DNA of 64,000 nt, from NCBI GenBank assembly GCA_036874045.1, contig CM072336.1, forward strand, positions 27,479,501 to 27,543,500, in the 5' to 3' direction. This document shows, one piece after another, positions 11,486 through 26,400 of this stretch (position 1 is its first letter; the number at the start of each line of letters is the position of its first letter). This stretch comes from Cymodocea nodosa. Its lineage: Eukaryota; Streptophyta; Magnoliopsida; Alismatales; Cymodoceaceae. The translations under genes and the position numbers were made by a program. Below the pieces are notes generated by a model. The model did no database searches. It saw only the letters and a program-made list of their open reading frames with translations, and was not told the DNA's origin.

Positions 11486-14408
11486 GTTTAGGGAAATTAA
11501 ACCCAGGTCGCATGCTGCATGCAGTGGTGTTGCTTTCAGTTCGCCAGATTAGGTTTTGATTTTGTGTGTTGAAATCGGTTTCCGTGAAAGTCCAACCCAT
11601 GCAGAGGAGTTGTTGCACCCACTGGCCTATTGCCCCACCTGGTCCTGCGCTACTCTCATGCATGCAAGTGCATATGTCTTTCTTTTTTTCTTCTAGTTCA
11701 TCATTGTTTTCAACTGTATCTACGCAGTTAAGTGAGAAATCATTGTAAATAGATCATGGTTCCATCTTCCAAATAGTTGAGATTTATTTACCCAAAACTC
11801 ATTTCTTCTTATTACAATATTTATATATAGGGATAGAGAGAGAAACGCACAGAGATCATGCTCACTTCTCTTTTTATTTACATGAAATGAAGAAGTTGAT
11901 TGAAAACCCAGCAGTCTGAAAGAGTATAAGGAATGGCTAGAGGTAGAATGTATTGTTCAGTATAATACAAATGGTATTTTAAATTTGATTTTATTTTACC
12001 TATTTAATCAGTTCACGCCTTCCTATTTTACAGTTCATTACACGCTACTACTTGTTTGATCGATTCTATTGTTTTTTTTATCTATTGGACATTGATGTAT
12101 ATGGGATCTAAGATTAAAAAAAGCCCAGGGAGAGCATCAATGCTAATCCACTCACCACAGCATGGGTTATGGTCCAGCTACTCTGATTCCTTTAAATTAA
12201 AAGGGGAAAAAAAAAAAAATTCCTTTTATTCCATTTAGGGCAAGATAAAAATATCCATTGTCTTTATCATTTAATAGAAATCGAGAGTAATATTACAGTC
12301 TACTTGCATTTCTAATTAACGTGACCTGTTATGTATTTTATTAAAATATGGCACATCATCTTTCGCACATTTAAGATCAAAAGATGTTGACTGTCATATA
12401 CTAGAAAAGACTGATGGTATCGGTAACACTATAATAGATGGTACCAAGACACATAAGTAAATCAAAAGATGAAAAGGAAATTACCGAAGATGATCTAAAA
12501 AGGACTTTATGTATTTATATAAAATCAGACCCTAATGGTTTGGGTACGGAGAAATGCCATCGTTAACACTAAATACACCTTTTAATATTGGTGGATCGTT
12601 GATCAAAGGAATTGTATGTATGTGTCGACCACAGTTTAATTAGAAGCCTTCCCTGTAGCTAGTAGTATTCTTCTTCTTTTTTATGTGGATCAAGTGACCA
12701 AATTGCCAATTATTATCCCATCCAAATTAAATTTAATGCATCAACTTGTTACGGTTAGGGCGTGAGTGATCATCATAAAAAAAAAAAAAAAAAAATCCAA
12801 CGTATCATAGAATTCAACAACTCCAGATCCGAAAGATTAATAGGAATCACATGATTACTCCATGGTATATTCAAGAACTTTTATGCATGCCTCCTCTTCT
12901 TAATGTGGAAAGTAGTATTCCACACTACAAATCAATAACAGGTGATACATATGACAGATAAAAATACCAAATTTTAATGGTTTTGGGTGTCCCACTAGAG
13001 GTCTCCTCTAACAAACTATATCGTTGTTCTTGACTCAAAGAAATCCATGTGTTCTCACAATAATTTAACAACAAAGTTTCTTTCTCAACCAAAAACTTAA
13101 AAAGAGGAAAAAGTCTTCACGGTTCTGTAGTATTTTCTAAAGCAAAACTGAAACATTGAACGGCAACACAAAGCATGCCTACTCCTGCATTAATTAACAA
13201 GAATTTACTACACAGATGACAAGCATGAATTGGTGACCGGTGACCAAACCCAACGAATACACTGGTAATTCCGAATCTCAAGCGAAATCACCTCAGGCGG
13301 AAGATATAAAATTTGAACATGATAGCGTAGGATTTGGTTAATAAGCGTTGGTTCAATCCCAGAATGTGATAATTATAATAATAATACCAATACTAACAAC
13401 AATATTCAGGGTGCCATGTGCTCAAACCAACCAGCCCATATGTTCAAAAAGGAATTGGCATCCATGACGTTGGTGGAAAGGAATTGGCCTTGGTCAAAAG
13501 GTAGACTTTCTTTTTACAAACCTCCGGGTTATGAAAATTCCAGTCTGATATTAGTTACGGTGGTTGTGAGATGGACCTTGTGCACTTCAATGGACATCAA
13601 ATTCCACATTCCACCATCCCAAAGCAGCAGATCGGACTAGCGGATGAACCAAATCAACGTACCCCTCTCTCTCTCTTCCCATGCCAATCTCAGCTGTTTT
13701 ATATTCACAAACCCAACACATCAACTTATGGAAATGGTGATGCTGCACGTCGAAGTAGAAGAATGTACCACGCACTTAGCTTCCGGATTCATCAACGCTC
13801 TTGCTTTGTGGTTGATGAGGACTAGTGGCCTACTACCCACGGGAATTCAAAACTACTTATTTTATTGGAGAAATCGTAGGATTCAAGTTTCAAATGTCTT
13901 TTCTCTTGGTTAAGCAGGTTGATAGGCATGTCGCAGTGACGATAACGATTCGAATAAAAATACCAATTTTAGATGAATTATTGAGACGTGCCATTTTTAT
14001 TGCACATGACGTGTAGGATCTGCTTTAATCCCTGAACCTTCCATTGTGGCATGTACACGTTAACTTCAAAGGAAAGAAAGCAATACTTCAGGAAACAAAT
14101 CACCGTCAATGTTGCTTGCCTGAGGAAAGTACTTTGCAATTGAAAACCAACATTGCCATCATTAATCATATTCAAAAAAATACGTCCACGAGAACAAATA
14201 GGTTACATGACAACTCCAGTCAACCCATAATTTAAGACAACAAATGTGCTTTCTTGCTTGGCACAATAAATAGCCAAAATTCTTCCTCGCAGGAAAACAC
14301 AATAACAGTAGAGACCATTCTGCGGAAATTTGCATGAAAAAAAAAAACAAAACAAAACAAAACATAAAAACAGACTAGAGCTCTCGACAAAAACTTTTAT
14401 GCCTAAAC
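11486..14408. other. Laccase upstream region and NAA25 3' flank
   Basis: About 2.9 kb between two minus-strand genes. It contains the laccase promoter at the left and the 3' untranslated flank of NAA25 at the right. Contents are AT-rich, with a 19-base A run at 12777-12795 and no open frame with a recognisable domain. Frames at 13416-13913 overlap on both strands and look like chance. Confidence 0.5.
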
Positions 14409-17400
14409 CTACAGTTTCATTGACCTCAAAACTTTGAGCTTATCTTTACAGTTATTAAATAATTCAGATAGTACAGTGTGCTGCCCGCGAATGAGTTTTC
14501 GAGCCACATCAACAGAAGTCCATGATTCAAGAGCTTGCGAAATCACACCATCCAATTCAGGATTGCTCCTGGATGAAACTTGTTCTAAAATATGGAGGAC
14601 CTGCCCAGGACCTTCCTCGTGTTCTTTACGGATGTGACATAGAAGGATGTCCAGTGTCTGATCATCTGGTTGTTTTAGCTGATCTTCCAACCATCCTTGT
14701 AAGTATTCTATGGCTGTGATTAGTGAGCAAATAGAATCTTGAATAGCCTTCCATAGAGGCAACTTCTGATCAGCAAGCCCACTTTTCTTTTTCCTTTTTC
14801 CTGATGGAAGCATTGATCTAAGACAGGACTGGAGAACCAGAAGATGCCAAGAAAAGGATTCCGACAACAATTGCGCCAACGATGATAATTTACTCCCAAG
14901 ACATGATAACAGTGGCCCCTCAGGTGCCAAATGCTCTTCAATGCATTTCTTCACAAGCTGATTAACAATGTCCCAAGAACTGGATCTAACGATGTATTCT
15001 GTCCCCAGATGATTGGTACACAAGCTCAAAGCATTGAAAAATATGGCAAAGTTCATCCAGCAAATCATGTCCCTACCAAATTCCTGTAGTAGGACGATGA
15101 AAAAAACAAAATAAATAAAAAGTAGTGCAAAATCGAAAAATATAATATGGAGAGAACAAGGTGAAAAAATAAATCCCCTCCTACGTACATCAAAGAATAA
15201 CCATGAAAAGAAATTACATTCCACTATCATCCGACAGCACAACTTTAATGAAGTTTACGGTGAAAAGGAAGCATGGTACTCCTGTGGCTCATACTGGCCA
15301 GAAGAATACATGTTGATAAATATTTTCTACTTGAATCTCATGATTCTGAACGGAGTTTTAACAATTCCAGAATTTTCTAGAAGTGTCCAGAATATTACAT
15401 AGTCATGAGGCCCAACGAATAACAGAGAACAATAAGATGTTCAAGATTTGATACAATCAACAGAACTAACGAGTTGAAGTTGATTTGGGTACTCATGAGT
15501 TCAGATTGAAATATTTTACATTTTGACCATATTTTGATTATATTAGAGAGCTAGATTAGAAGCAACAGCAATCACTTAAATTTTAATTTTAATAAAATTA
15601 TAGTGCATAAAATTTTGACCTTCGTAGATCTCCGACCCTCTGAAACGTCGACAAGCACTTTTACTCCATCATCAAAAGAATGCCCAAGGTTTCCGGAGTA
15701 TTTTTCCATCAGAGATTTCAATTCAGATATACACTTAGCATCACATGCAGAACCATTCATCTCAGAGGAGTCCTTGGGTAAAGATGTGGCAGCCTGGATT
15801 GAGAGAAAAATAAGCCGGGGTAAAAGTGACCTTCTCTTAATTGACTTCAACTTCAATGATTTGTTGTCATCTGTGCCATGCTTATTCTGTGGAATAGGAT
15901 TAACAAGATCAGCAGACTACCCTTGCACAGCTAAAAGCAAATAGATAAACCAATCCATCGGAAACATTGCATGCATTATGTAAATTAATGATTTACCTTT
16001 TTCGAGCAACATAAATGATATTTTTTAAAGAACACAAATTAAACTAAAAGCCACGTAAAAGTTTTAGGGAAAAATTAAACTAAGATGGACTTTCAGTACA
16101 TGCTAAAATAGGAAGAGATCCCATTAAATTATCAACTAAAATAACTAAAGGTCTCATTACATTCCAACAATAGACGCCACAAATAGAGACTACTGGGAAC
16201 AAAAACTTACATCCATTCTGATAGAAAATGTTTGAAAAGCAACCTTTCATGTGATGTCCAAAACTCGTGCTTTTAAACTGTTTAGAGCTTGTCTGTAAGC
16301 ATGACAGGTTTCATATATATTTTGCTAGGTAAACAGTAATACTATGAATCCATGACACCTTCCACATTCCCATCACAGTGACATCAAAGTGTACGGGACA
16401 TCTTCAACAGACATGGTAAACTTAAATAAGGGGGGATTTGTGTGATCGAAAAATAACAAGAGGGAGAAAGGAAATGACAAGAAAAGTTTTTTTATCATTT
16501 TCTGTATTTGCATCAATAGAAACGGGAAAATATGATTTCTTGTCATTTCCTTTCATATTAAAGAAAACATTTTCCATCCTTTCTCACCTCACTTCTTCAA
16601 AAACAATAGAAAATGATAAACTTATAATATAATAAATAATAGATAATTATCAATATAATTATAATAAATTAAAATATAATAACTATAATTATAATAATGA
16701 ATAACATATTATAATTATAATATATTAAAATAGATAATAACATTAATGTAATATCAAGAAGTATGATTATAATAATAAATAAATAATAATATATTATAAT
16801 TATAATAGATTAAAATAAAAAATAATGTTGAAGAATGATATTAGATTATAATACATTAAAATATAATAACGTTAACATTATAAGAATAAATAATACATTA
16901 ACATATTCATCAACTTAATACGTTAAATAACATTAATTCCAACACAACTTAATAATATTAAATAATACATTAATATATTATTTCTGAAAAAATTTAGATT
17001 ATAATGAACAATGTTGTTTATGTTAATTACAGATATATTATTTCACATATTACATCTGTATTTAATGAAATGTTAATATATACTATAATATTTAAAATAT
17101 TACTTTTCAAATATAATATTTTTTAAATTTATTATTTAAATTTTTAAATATTATTAACTTTTTAATTTCCTATCATTTTTGTCAAACTAGTAGTCATTTT
17201 TGTGAATTTATTATTTTAATTTATTATTTAATATTTTAAAAATTAGTAAATAATACATTTCCTATCATTTCCTAGGACTGCACAAACATCTCATTTTTCG
17301 CTTTCAAATCATTTCCTCTAATGCACAAATAAACCTTAAAAGTAAAATGAAAAAGATGGTACAAAGACGACAACAAGAATGCAGACCAATCAAATAAGAA

Positions 17401-20400
17401 AGGCACTCCTAAAACCAAAACCAAAGAAATAAATAAATAAATGTCCAAAATGAAAATTAAACAAAAGTGATCACAGATCTGAAGTTGACTCCATCCAAGT
17501 CATGCCTAATTGATCTGTCATCCAACTCTGATCTTGGAATCCACAAGTCCACTCAACCACTTTAGCGTAGACAATTATCCGCCTGGCATCTTGAAGGCTG
17601 TCTTTGAGCATGAAAGATTGGGCTATTGCACCCAAACACTTAAACCACCGATTGCTTGTGGCAGCACCATCCGAACATGTTTACATTTGCTTGACGGCTC
17701 AATGCAGCTTTCCCCGTATATTCCTATCTATCAATCTGTACACGCATAATGGATTTTGGATATACTTTACCTTAAAATTTTATTTTTAAGGTAGCCATAT
17801 ATATCTAGTAGATTTTGATCATCTTCATCGTGATCTTAAAGGAAATTATCCAAACTTAAATCCATTTATTTATTCACTTTCCCGCCTCAAATAAAAAACT
17901 CCTTTGCTTTTATCACACCACCTGCACTTCTTGACCTCATCACCATTCATGCCCCCTCCAAATCACAGATCACCATTGTATTGCTATTGGGATCACCATT
18001 ACTATTACCCCAGGCCAGAACACGTGTTCTCACCTACCTCGGCATTCCCATGTGAAAACCTCTAGATAATTATTTTCCCTCTTTTCCATAGAAAAGTTTC
18101 CCTAATTCATTCCAATCAAGTTGCAACATTGGTTAGTATAATGACCAAGATTGGTAATAAACTGGCAAGTCACAGCATCGAGACCAACATCATCTATCAC
18201 CATTAGCTGGAAAGTTGTCCCAATATGAAATGTCTTTTTTTCAAATCTATCCATTAAGGCCGCCCATTTGGCACATTGGAAGCATTTCGGGATAGTTGGA
18301 ATAAGGTATATGATTGGAACCTTGCAACCCATGAATTCTACAACCCTGCAAGCTACCTCCTCAGGGGCAACATGGGATTTTAAGACCAGACATCATACCC
18401 AATAATCCAAGTATGCAAAAAAATTCTCGCAACCCATGAATTCTACAACCCTGCAAGCTACCTCCTCAGGGGCAACATGGGATTTTAAGACCAGACATCA
18501 TACCCAATAATCCAAGTATGCAAAAAAATTCTCAACCAGGGATATTATTGCACCATTAAAAACAAGTGTATCGTCAATGCACTGCAAGCATGTAATTGTA
18601 CATGGGCAACAAGGTGGATGTATGTAAAAGATTAGATCATTGTCAACTGCCGACTAGTGCATATTGACCTGAACATTTCAGCAACCATAGCAAACAGAAA
18701 AAGGGATAAGGGGCTCCTCACCCTCTTGACACAACCACGAACATACCAAGAGCAACATTTAAGGCATCCGTTGGATCAGGACTGAGAAGTTTACAGAACA
18801 CAATAACTTATCTAGTTCACCATCACATTCCAAACCCCATGAAACTCATCACATCTTTGAGACAATTTGAGTTGATAGTATCATAAGCTTTCTCCATCCA
18901 CAGGGCCCGCACCTAACATATTTCCATCAAGGCTAACACATTCATGAGCAACCCAAAATACGTTCAGAATTCGTCCATCTAGAAAGTCCTAGGAGTCTCT
19001 AATCAATTCAGCAGGAGGCTCGATTTTTTTACACTCAATTTAATGGACTATGGAGTGCAAATACCCAATCACCATGGCATCTTTCTTGATACAATTACAC
19101 ATTAATTTAAAGAAAGTTTTGTTAGCATATCAAATATCACCATGATTTTTAAGAAAGGATTTCAACATCACTATAAACGTCTGCTTTGAAGAGTTTCAAA
19201 ACTGAAGAGAGATGAGAATAGGAAAGCTATCATATCCATTATGAAAACATTGATTATAAGATAATAATGCGTGAAAATGTAGAGGGATAAAGTAACATAC
19301 TAATGAGTTCTGAGGAGAAACAAGATTAACTTCAAATGGTCCTGTAAACATTATAAAAGGAAAGTTAATGTCTAGAAGGGGACGATGTTCTATCCAATTA
19401 ATTAATAATTAAAAAAGGAATGCAATTTGCAACAAAAAACTTCAAAACACAAACCCAATAGATGATTGGCATCTGCAGTTGGGGACCACCAAGGCCGTGA
19501 TTGGACATCATAGTTAAAAGTTAGGGATTCAAAATCAACATTTGACAACTGGAGAACATGAATGCCACAATCTAGATTTTCCAAAACTGACTGCAAATAG
19601 AAAATAAGCTTGTTGTCTTCAGTATTAAGCAAGTTTAAATATACTAAATACGAAAAACCACACCTCTACTTCTTTGAGATTGTTTGCGTTCTGCTTCAAT
19701 TTTAGAATAGAATCTTCAATCTTTGCCATCAGATATTGATGTGAATGTTGCAATCTTTCTTTAAATTGAACAAATTCAATAACCTGTGTGAGACAACTAT
19801 ATTCTTGTAGAAAATGTGACAGAATAAACAGTAAATCGATTTCTATATCAGTAAAATTCACTGACTCCAATGCACAACGTAGTGCTAGTAAAAGCTAAAA
19901 TTAATTGCTGAAAAGCATAGCAACTCATAAAGCACTAACACAACTAAAAAGACAGATTGCACAACGTAGTGCTAGTAAAAGCTAAAATTAATTGCTGAAA
20001 AGCATAGCAACTCATAAAGCACTAACACAACTAAAAGGACAGATTGTTGAAGAATGAAAGAAAGAAAATTGATGTGTTTGTAGAATGGAATTAAACATAA
20101 TACATGTCAGTGAAATTTCACCGACGTGTAGATTCTTTGAATTGTCAAAATGACATCAAAGTTGACGTCCACATGGTAATTGGTTAGCAAAAGATTTTTT
20201 TTTTACCACATTTCCACTGACATGGCTTGGACATTACAAAATGTTACCGACAAGTCATTTTTTAACCTACAAAGTCCAAATACAGAATCAAAGTTGAATT
20301 CCTTTGTTTGTACAAAACTATATAAATAAGACATCAAACATTAATATGTTAGCATATTGATAAAATTAAGATAGCATCTGCCTCTTAATAAAATTAGGCA

Positions 20401-23400
20401 GCATGTTCTCATATGTTCCAAGGTAATGGGCATTCCAACTAGTAAAAGTTGTAAATCAGTGACCCTGTATAGGAGAAATATTTATCATCTAGATTAAGAA
20501 TATAAATAAACATAATTTAATAATTTATTATTGAAATAGAAATGCTTTACAATCTTTTCTGGAAAAAAACATGTAAAACTTCACCAAAAGAAACATTGAA
20601 TTTTAATTATTACAGACACGAGGAAAGGTCAAAAAGAGAAGTTATTAATGGAGGGGAATACAACAGTAGTATACAAGTATTCGCTCATCGAGAAAAGCAA
20701 CATTTCAAAAACTTGCCAAATTGAAGAATGCTCCTTGGAATGACCGAACTAGAACTTGGAAATGGGTCTTGTCGGGCCCAGTCCAATATTTGTATGCTCA
20801 TTTTCCTTTTGGACAGGATCAAAAGGCAAATAGTAGGAGCTGGAGAACCTAGATGTGATGTCCAAACCTAATGTGAAGCCCTAGCCCAACACAGGTAGGC
20901 CTAAAAGGGTTTAATTGATTTCCATTTAGGACTGACCATAAATAATTCGTACTGCTGTTAAATTTAAACAAAAAAACGAAGAATGCAAAAAACCCAGCAT
21001 CCATTAAAATTTACATTTAAAATAAATAACATTAATCATTTGACATGATATTTATCAAACATAATTGAATACTCTCCCACACATTGTCCCTCTCTCATGA
21101 CAAAGGATAATAGAGCCATCATCTCACAATTCATGCAAAGCTGGAGGCATTATTGTCGTTCACAAGATAATGTATGGGAATCAATTTTACATCCTTTTTT
21201 GTGATTTAATTTGTACAAATTGTTTGATGGTTTTCAGAAAGCAATAACTTAGGGCCAAGAGCAAAATGTCTGACTGTCTTAAATAGTAAGCTATCCAGGA
21301 CCACCCCAAAATGTTGTCTAATTCGGCCCCTTTAAGTCTGAACCATTATAGGTAAGATTTGCAAGTTTTGTTGTATCCCAACCCAACAAGGCCTGTTTTG
21401 CAACCATGATGGTCTGACCCAGTGTAATAGGAACATTCAAACATTGAGCCAAGTTTCCCGAGTTACCCATGTTTACAAAAGAAAATCAAATCACATCTAA
21501 CTCTTTTTACATGCATGCATCCACTCACAATAATGAAATTCGCAGATAATAGAAAAAAATGGATTCTTAGTGACATTACCCAAATATTATTATGAATAAG
21601 ATAGGTTGCGAAGGAAAACTAGAAAATGACCAATTCCAAAAAGTCCAGCTCAAAAAAGTGAAGTTCTTATTGCAAAAAAGTGAGCTATAAAAAGTAAAAT
21701 GGCACAGGGATATGGATAACTTGGAATAAATAAAATAAATATTGAATAGTGCAAAGGAATGAAAAATAGTAATTTTGACAATCTAATAGGTTGGCATCTT
21801 CAGATATGAGACATTTACTTTTGAGTAATTTCGATGACGACATGCAAGAAAGGTATGATCTGCAGCTTCTCTGACATAATCATCCATAAACTTGAGATAG
21901 TCCTTTAAAAGGTCAGATGCATCCAGCAATAGAGGTGAATTGAGCATCTGTGGTAAAATGTGGTGCAACATCGTTTCTAACAGAATGTTCTTTATTTCCA
22001 TTGTTTTGTACCTGTAAAAGAAATATCCTTTAGGGCAGCACAATCAGTAAATAAAATGAAGTCAACCATAAACATCTTAAATGGTGAGTTAAAAAAGTAT
22101 GTACCATAAATACATTATTGCAAAAACTAAGTGTCATACCATTGGGATGCTAAGGAAAAAGCACCAAGATGAGAATATAGGTGTAACAAAAGAATCTTGT
22201 ATTGCCATGTGAACCTATAAAGCAAGAAATAGAAACAAGATTACATACAGTTGACGGATCAAACTAAAGTGAATTTATATCATTGACATCATTTTTCATT
22301 ATTAAGAAATAATCATATAAGATAAACATCATGAAAGCAAATATCATATAATGGGATATAGCAGGTGTATGTAAGTGCTCCAAAATATATAAACATATTG
22401 TACAAAACCAGTCTAAACAGCCTTTAAAAAGTATTGCATGCTAATAGCAATTTAGGTAGTAAATGAGCATATTCACAGATCTCTTCAGATCTTCCAAAAA
22501 CTGAAAAGACACCGGACTATGGGCCATTACACAACTGCAATTAAACAGCTTTTAGAACTTTTTTAAAACAATTGTCTATCACTTTCTAACTTTATAATTT
22601 ACCCCTTGCCGATTTTGTGAAAAATATGGACTATATTACACCAGCTCACCAAAAGGAGTATTGTGATTTTGATGAATCTACACTAGCATGTGCATTTCTC
22701 TTGCTTATATTGATTGCTCTACATCAACATTATAAATAATGACAGAAAAAGAGTATATGATAAGATCGTTCAAACACTTTTCATTTTCTCTAGTTTTTCT
22801 AAAATTTAGAATGATATTTTGAATAATTTTTAGTTGTAAATCAAATTACATGGATACTTGGACTATCACTCAAATCAGTGCTTCACTGTGTTGGTAATTT
22901 ACAAGCATGGGTAACATCAAATTTCCACTATTTATTTGTTTTAAACATTTTAAAGGCTTGTTCAGTATATGTCGTGTTTTTTAAGTTTCAAAATGAAAAA
23001 ACATTACTAACATTTCTCACAACAATAAAAACCAATTAGAGGCAATTTAACGTTCCTTGTCCATTCATTATAGACTAATTAATTTGCATGCCTCCTATTC
23101 AAATCTTTATGGATAGCATGGGCTGTAATTCTTATTTCTTGTAGTTCTTTTCATAACAGTTTTCTTGAGTACAAGGATCAGTTGGAGAAACCAACACAGA
23201 ATTCATGTAAATATAACCCATGCCTGCCAACATCTACATGTGTCCTAAGCCTCAACATTTTACATCTAGGTCATATCAAATGGAATTTGACTTTATGATT
23301 GCCTAGGGTGAGCCAGATGCATCAAGTTCCAACAGCCCCAATAATCATTATTTAGAAGGACCAAAGGAATCTGCAGCAGTTTTCGTTTTCTGAATAACTG

Positions 23401-26400
23401 GACGCGAAGTTAGTAGAGGTTCTAGTAGTTCCTTTTTACAGAGAGAAAAAGGATCTCTCGATCAACAATAAAAAGAATTGTTTGGAACATTTCTTGATTT
23501 GTATCATTCTTGCAGAGGGTCCATGTTAATTGTCTATGACAATAAAAGAAAGAGTTCAATTTGAAAATATCGTAAATAAACCAGAGGCAAGATTCAAGGC
23601 TCAAGCATTTCTTTACTCTCATGGAGTTTGACCAGAGGCAAACAGATATAGATTTACCCTTGGAAATTATGAATATTGTGGGAACACAAAAAGTAAATGA
23701 AAGTTGAATGAATTATCAGAAAACATAAGGAACTCTAAGTATAAAAACTGCATAGAAAAGACAAACATAACTAAAGCAACATAAGGCTAAACCCACGTAT
23801 GCCACACACATAATATCTTAAGCAATGCTTTCCTTCAAACTAAAGCATCCAGCTTATAAAAGACTCAATAACGATTTAACGAACGTAAATATAGCAGAAA
23901 ATGATAAAAACATAAAAATCAATTATTGTAGCAAAAGTAGTGGAAAAAAGTAGTAGTGGTTGTAATAAAAATAGCAATAACAAAAATAATCTGAAACAAG
24001 TCTAAGAAGATCTGTATCTGAGACAGCAGTGGACGAACCAATGGCTGATATAATCTAAGGTGGTAAAACAAATAGTCTACCCTTAGGAGTAAAGACATTC
24101 TACCATCAATATTTTTTTATTGTTTTTTTACTTCCATCATTTTTTTAAACATACATTTTCTATGCAATTGACTTTTCCTTTTTCCTTTTTTTTCTCTTTC
24201 ACTTTACCTTCCCTCTTTTTTGGTGACCATTTTTAATGTAATTTTTTCCTTTCTCTTTCTCTCTTCTTTCTTTCTTTCTTTCTTTTTTGTCTCTCTCTTT
24301 TCTCATTCTCCTACCCCCTTCCCATTTTTCCTTTTCTGTCTCTCCCCTCTCCATTTTCCCTTTTGTCTTCTGTGTGAAGACAAAACTAAGGGAGGAGAAA
24401 GACAAGTCAGAGGTGGAAGCAACAACAAAGGAAGTCACCTCCTAGGGACAAGACTGATGTTGTAGGAGATTTGATGGGGCCAAAACGAGTGACTATAGGG
24501 TAGGGAAGGAGTGGAAGGGAAGGCATTTCTCATGGTCATGGCAGCAGGAGTGATTGCAGTAACAGCTAAAGAGAGGGGAGACATGGCAGCAGGAGGCTTG
24601 ACAGCAGTAGGGAACTCAAGAAAGGAGTTGGCAGCAGCAGCAAGGGAATCCTAGACCCCTATAAGCTGTGGTAGCAACAAGGAGGAAGGGTTGCATAACC
24701 CCTATTGATGAAAACTACAGTAGGAGGGAAGGTGCTAGTGGCAACAAGAGTTAGATTTCCTCCCTTTCTTTTGTCGATGATGGTGGGACTGGCATGTCGG
24801 GTGGGAGAGGTGGAGAGAGATGGAGCTAATGGTAGTTGAGGGCTTCCCTAGGGTTTGAACCCTAGCACCATTATTGCCAACAACATGAAAACTAGGTTGC
24901 TGATGGTTCGGAAGAAAATGGTGGCTAGGTTTTTCCTCCTCCCCATCCAAATCTCTTATACATTTTAGACTCTCAAAACCTACACTCTAATATCATGTGA
25001 AAGCAAAAGAAATAATTAGAAGTTGAATGATATAGATACTACATAGAAAAAACAAATATAACTTAAACAATGTGATACCAAACCTACATACAACACATAC
25101 GATATCTTAATACTCTAACAAATATAAATAGTACTCAGGTAGCATTGTGATCTGCGATTCAAGATGACAAATAAAGGAAATTATTAGTGTTAGAGTTTTA
25201 GAGTTATGTTGTGAGTCATATATTATGTTTTATGCATATGGATCTATTTATAGGTAAATGGACATCCACTTATCTATTTACCTATAAACATGGAACCCCT
25301 CTTTCACATGAAATACAACTCATTTTCTCTCTTCTTCCTTCTTCACAAATATTAAAAGAAAGATTTTAAGAATAATCAAAACAAGCTATAACCTAAACTG
25401 ATCAACAAAATTTGTTCAGTTGGAAAATTTTATATTAATAAAAAATTCTGACCTCCGGACTGTCAACCCAAATTCCAGAACAATAATTGCCTCCAGCAAA
25501 TAACCAACTTGTTTAGTGCGCCAGAATAACTGAAACAACAAATGTAGATAATAATTACGCCCACAAAAATGTAGAGAACTCATTCAATGTTGCGAATAAA
25601 AAACTAAAAATTTTAATAGATAATAAAAATTGAAAAAATAAAAGTAACAGAAATTCATTGAAAATATAAATCAATGGAAAATAACTTTTTGTAGAAAAAT
25701 CAACTGAGGGTTTCAAACAGAAGTGGCAGATCCAACGCAATCAACAATCTACAAATAAATAGGTCCTTCAAATTTGAATCACCCTAGAAAAGTAGGTCCT
25801 TGAACTCATGTTATCAAATATTTATGAGTGAAAGCATACTGTTTGAGTTTGACCTTCCAGAACTAGCAAGCAAATTTTTTGTAAGGCCAGCATACTATTG
25901 TTCACAGATTTCAATATTTGTGCTTGGTATTCAGTGAATTGTTTTTGATGTGACAGCTGATCCACGTAAGCTTACAAAATTTGAGTTTGAATCACACCCA
26001 GGACCAATTTCAATCCACGTAACCTCACATCCTCAATTTATATTTAAAGTAGCGATGTTCAAGGTTGTAAACCCACAACCAATAGGTATATTCACAAATC
26101 TGAAGTTGTATTCATTTCCATACTATAGGAAAAGATACCTGAACAAGAACGTTATTTGCCATTGACAGAAGTTCTTCACCAATTATATTTTCCTGTGGAT
26201 CAACGTTTTTTGAAAGAACGAGATTCTTAATATAAGACTCCACCATCCTTACAGCAGTGCCTCTAAGTTCTGCAAAAGCAATTAGATTGATCAGGATTTT
26301 GAGCTTACAAAACATGACAGACGTTACCGAGACTCCCATGCAAATGCATGTGCAGGTAATTAGCACATGAGATTTATAATTATAAATTTTTACCAGTGAA

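Larger units (their letters stand above)
15887..19300 (-). other. NAA25 intron 17 with transposon insertions
   Basis: This 3.4-kb intron separates the small 41-base exon 17 from exon 18. It carries an AT-rich MITE-like element at about 16427-17340 and an L1-type reverse transcriptase remnant at about 18080-19080. Both are listed separately. The stretch at 17460-17760 is less AT-rich, but I recognise nothing in it. Confidence 0.7.

Noticed and set aside
11310..11663. 117-codon minus-strand frame overlapping laccase exon 1
   Set aside because: It reads laccase exon 1 in the wrong frame and extends past the TATA box.
13350..13360. GGTTCAATCCC resembling a tRNA B box
   Set aside because: No matching A box, acceptor stem or anticodon arm at the correct spacing on this strand.
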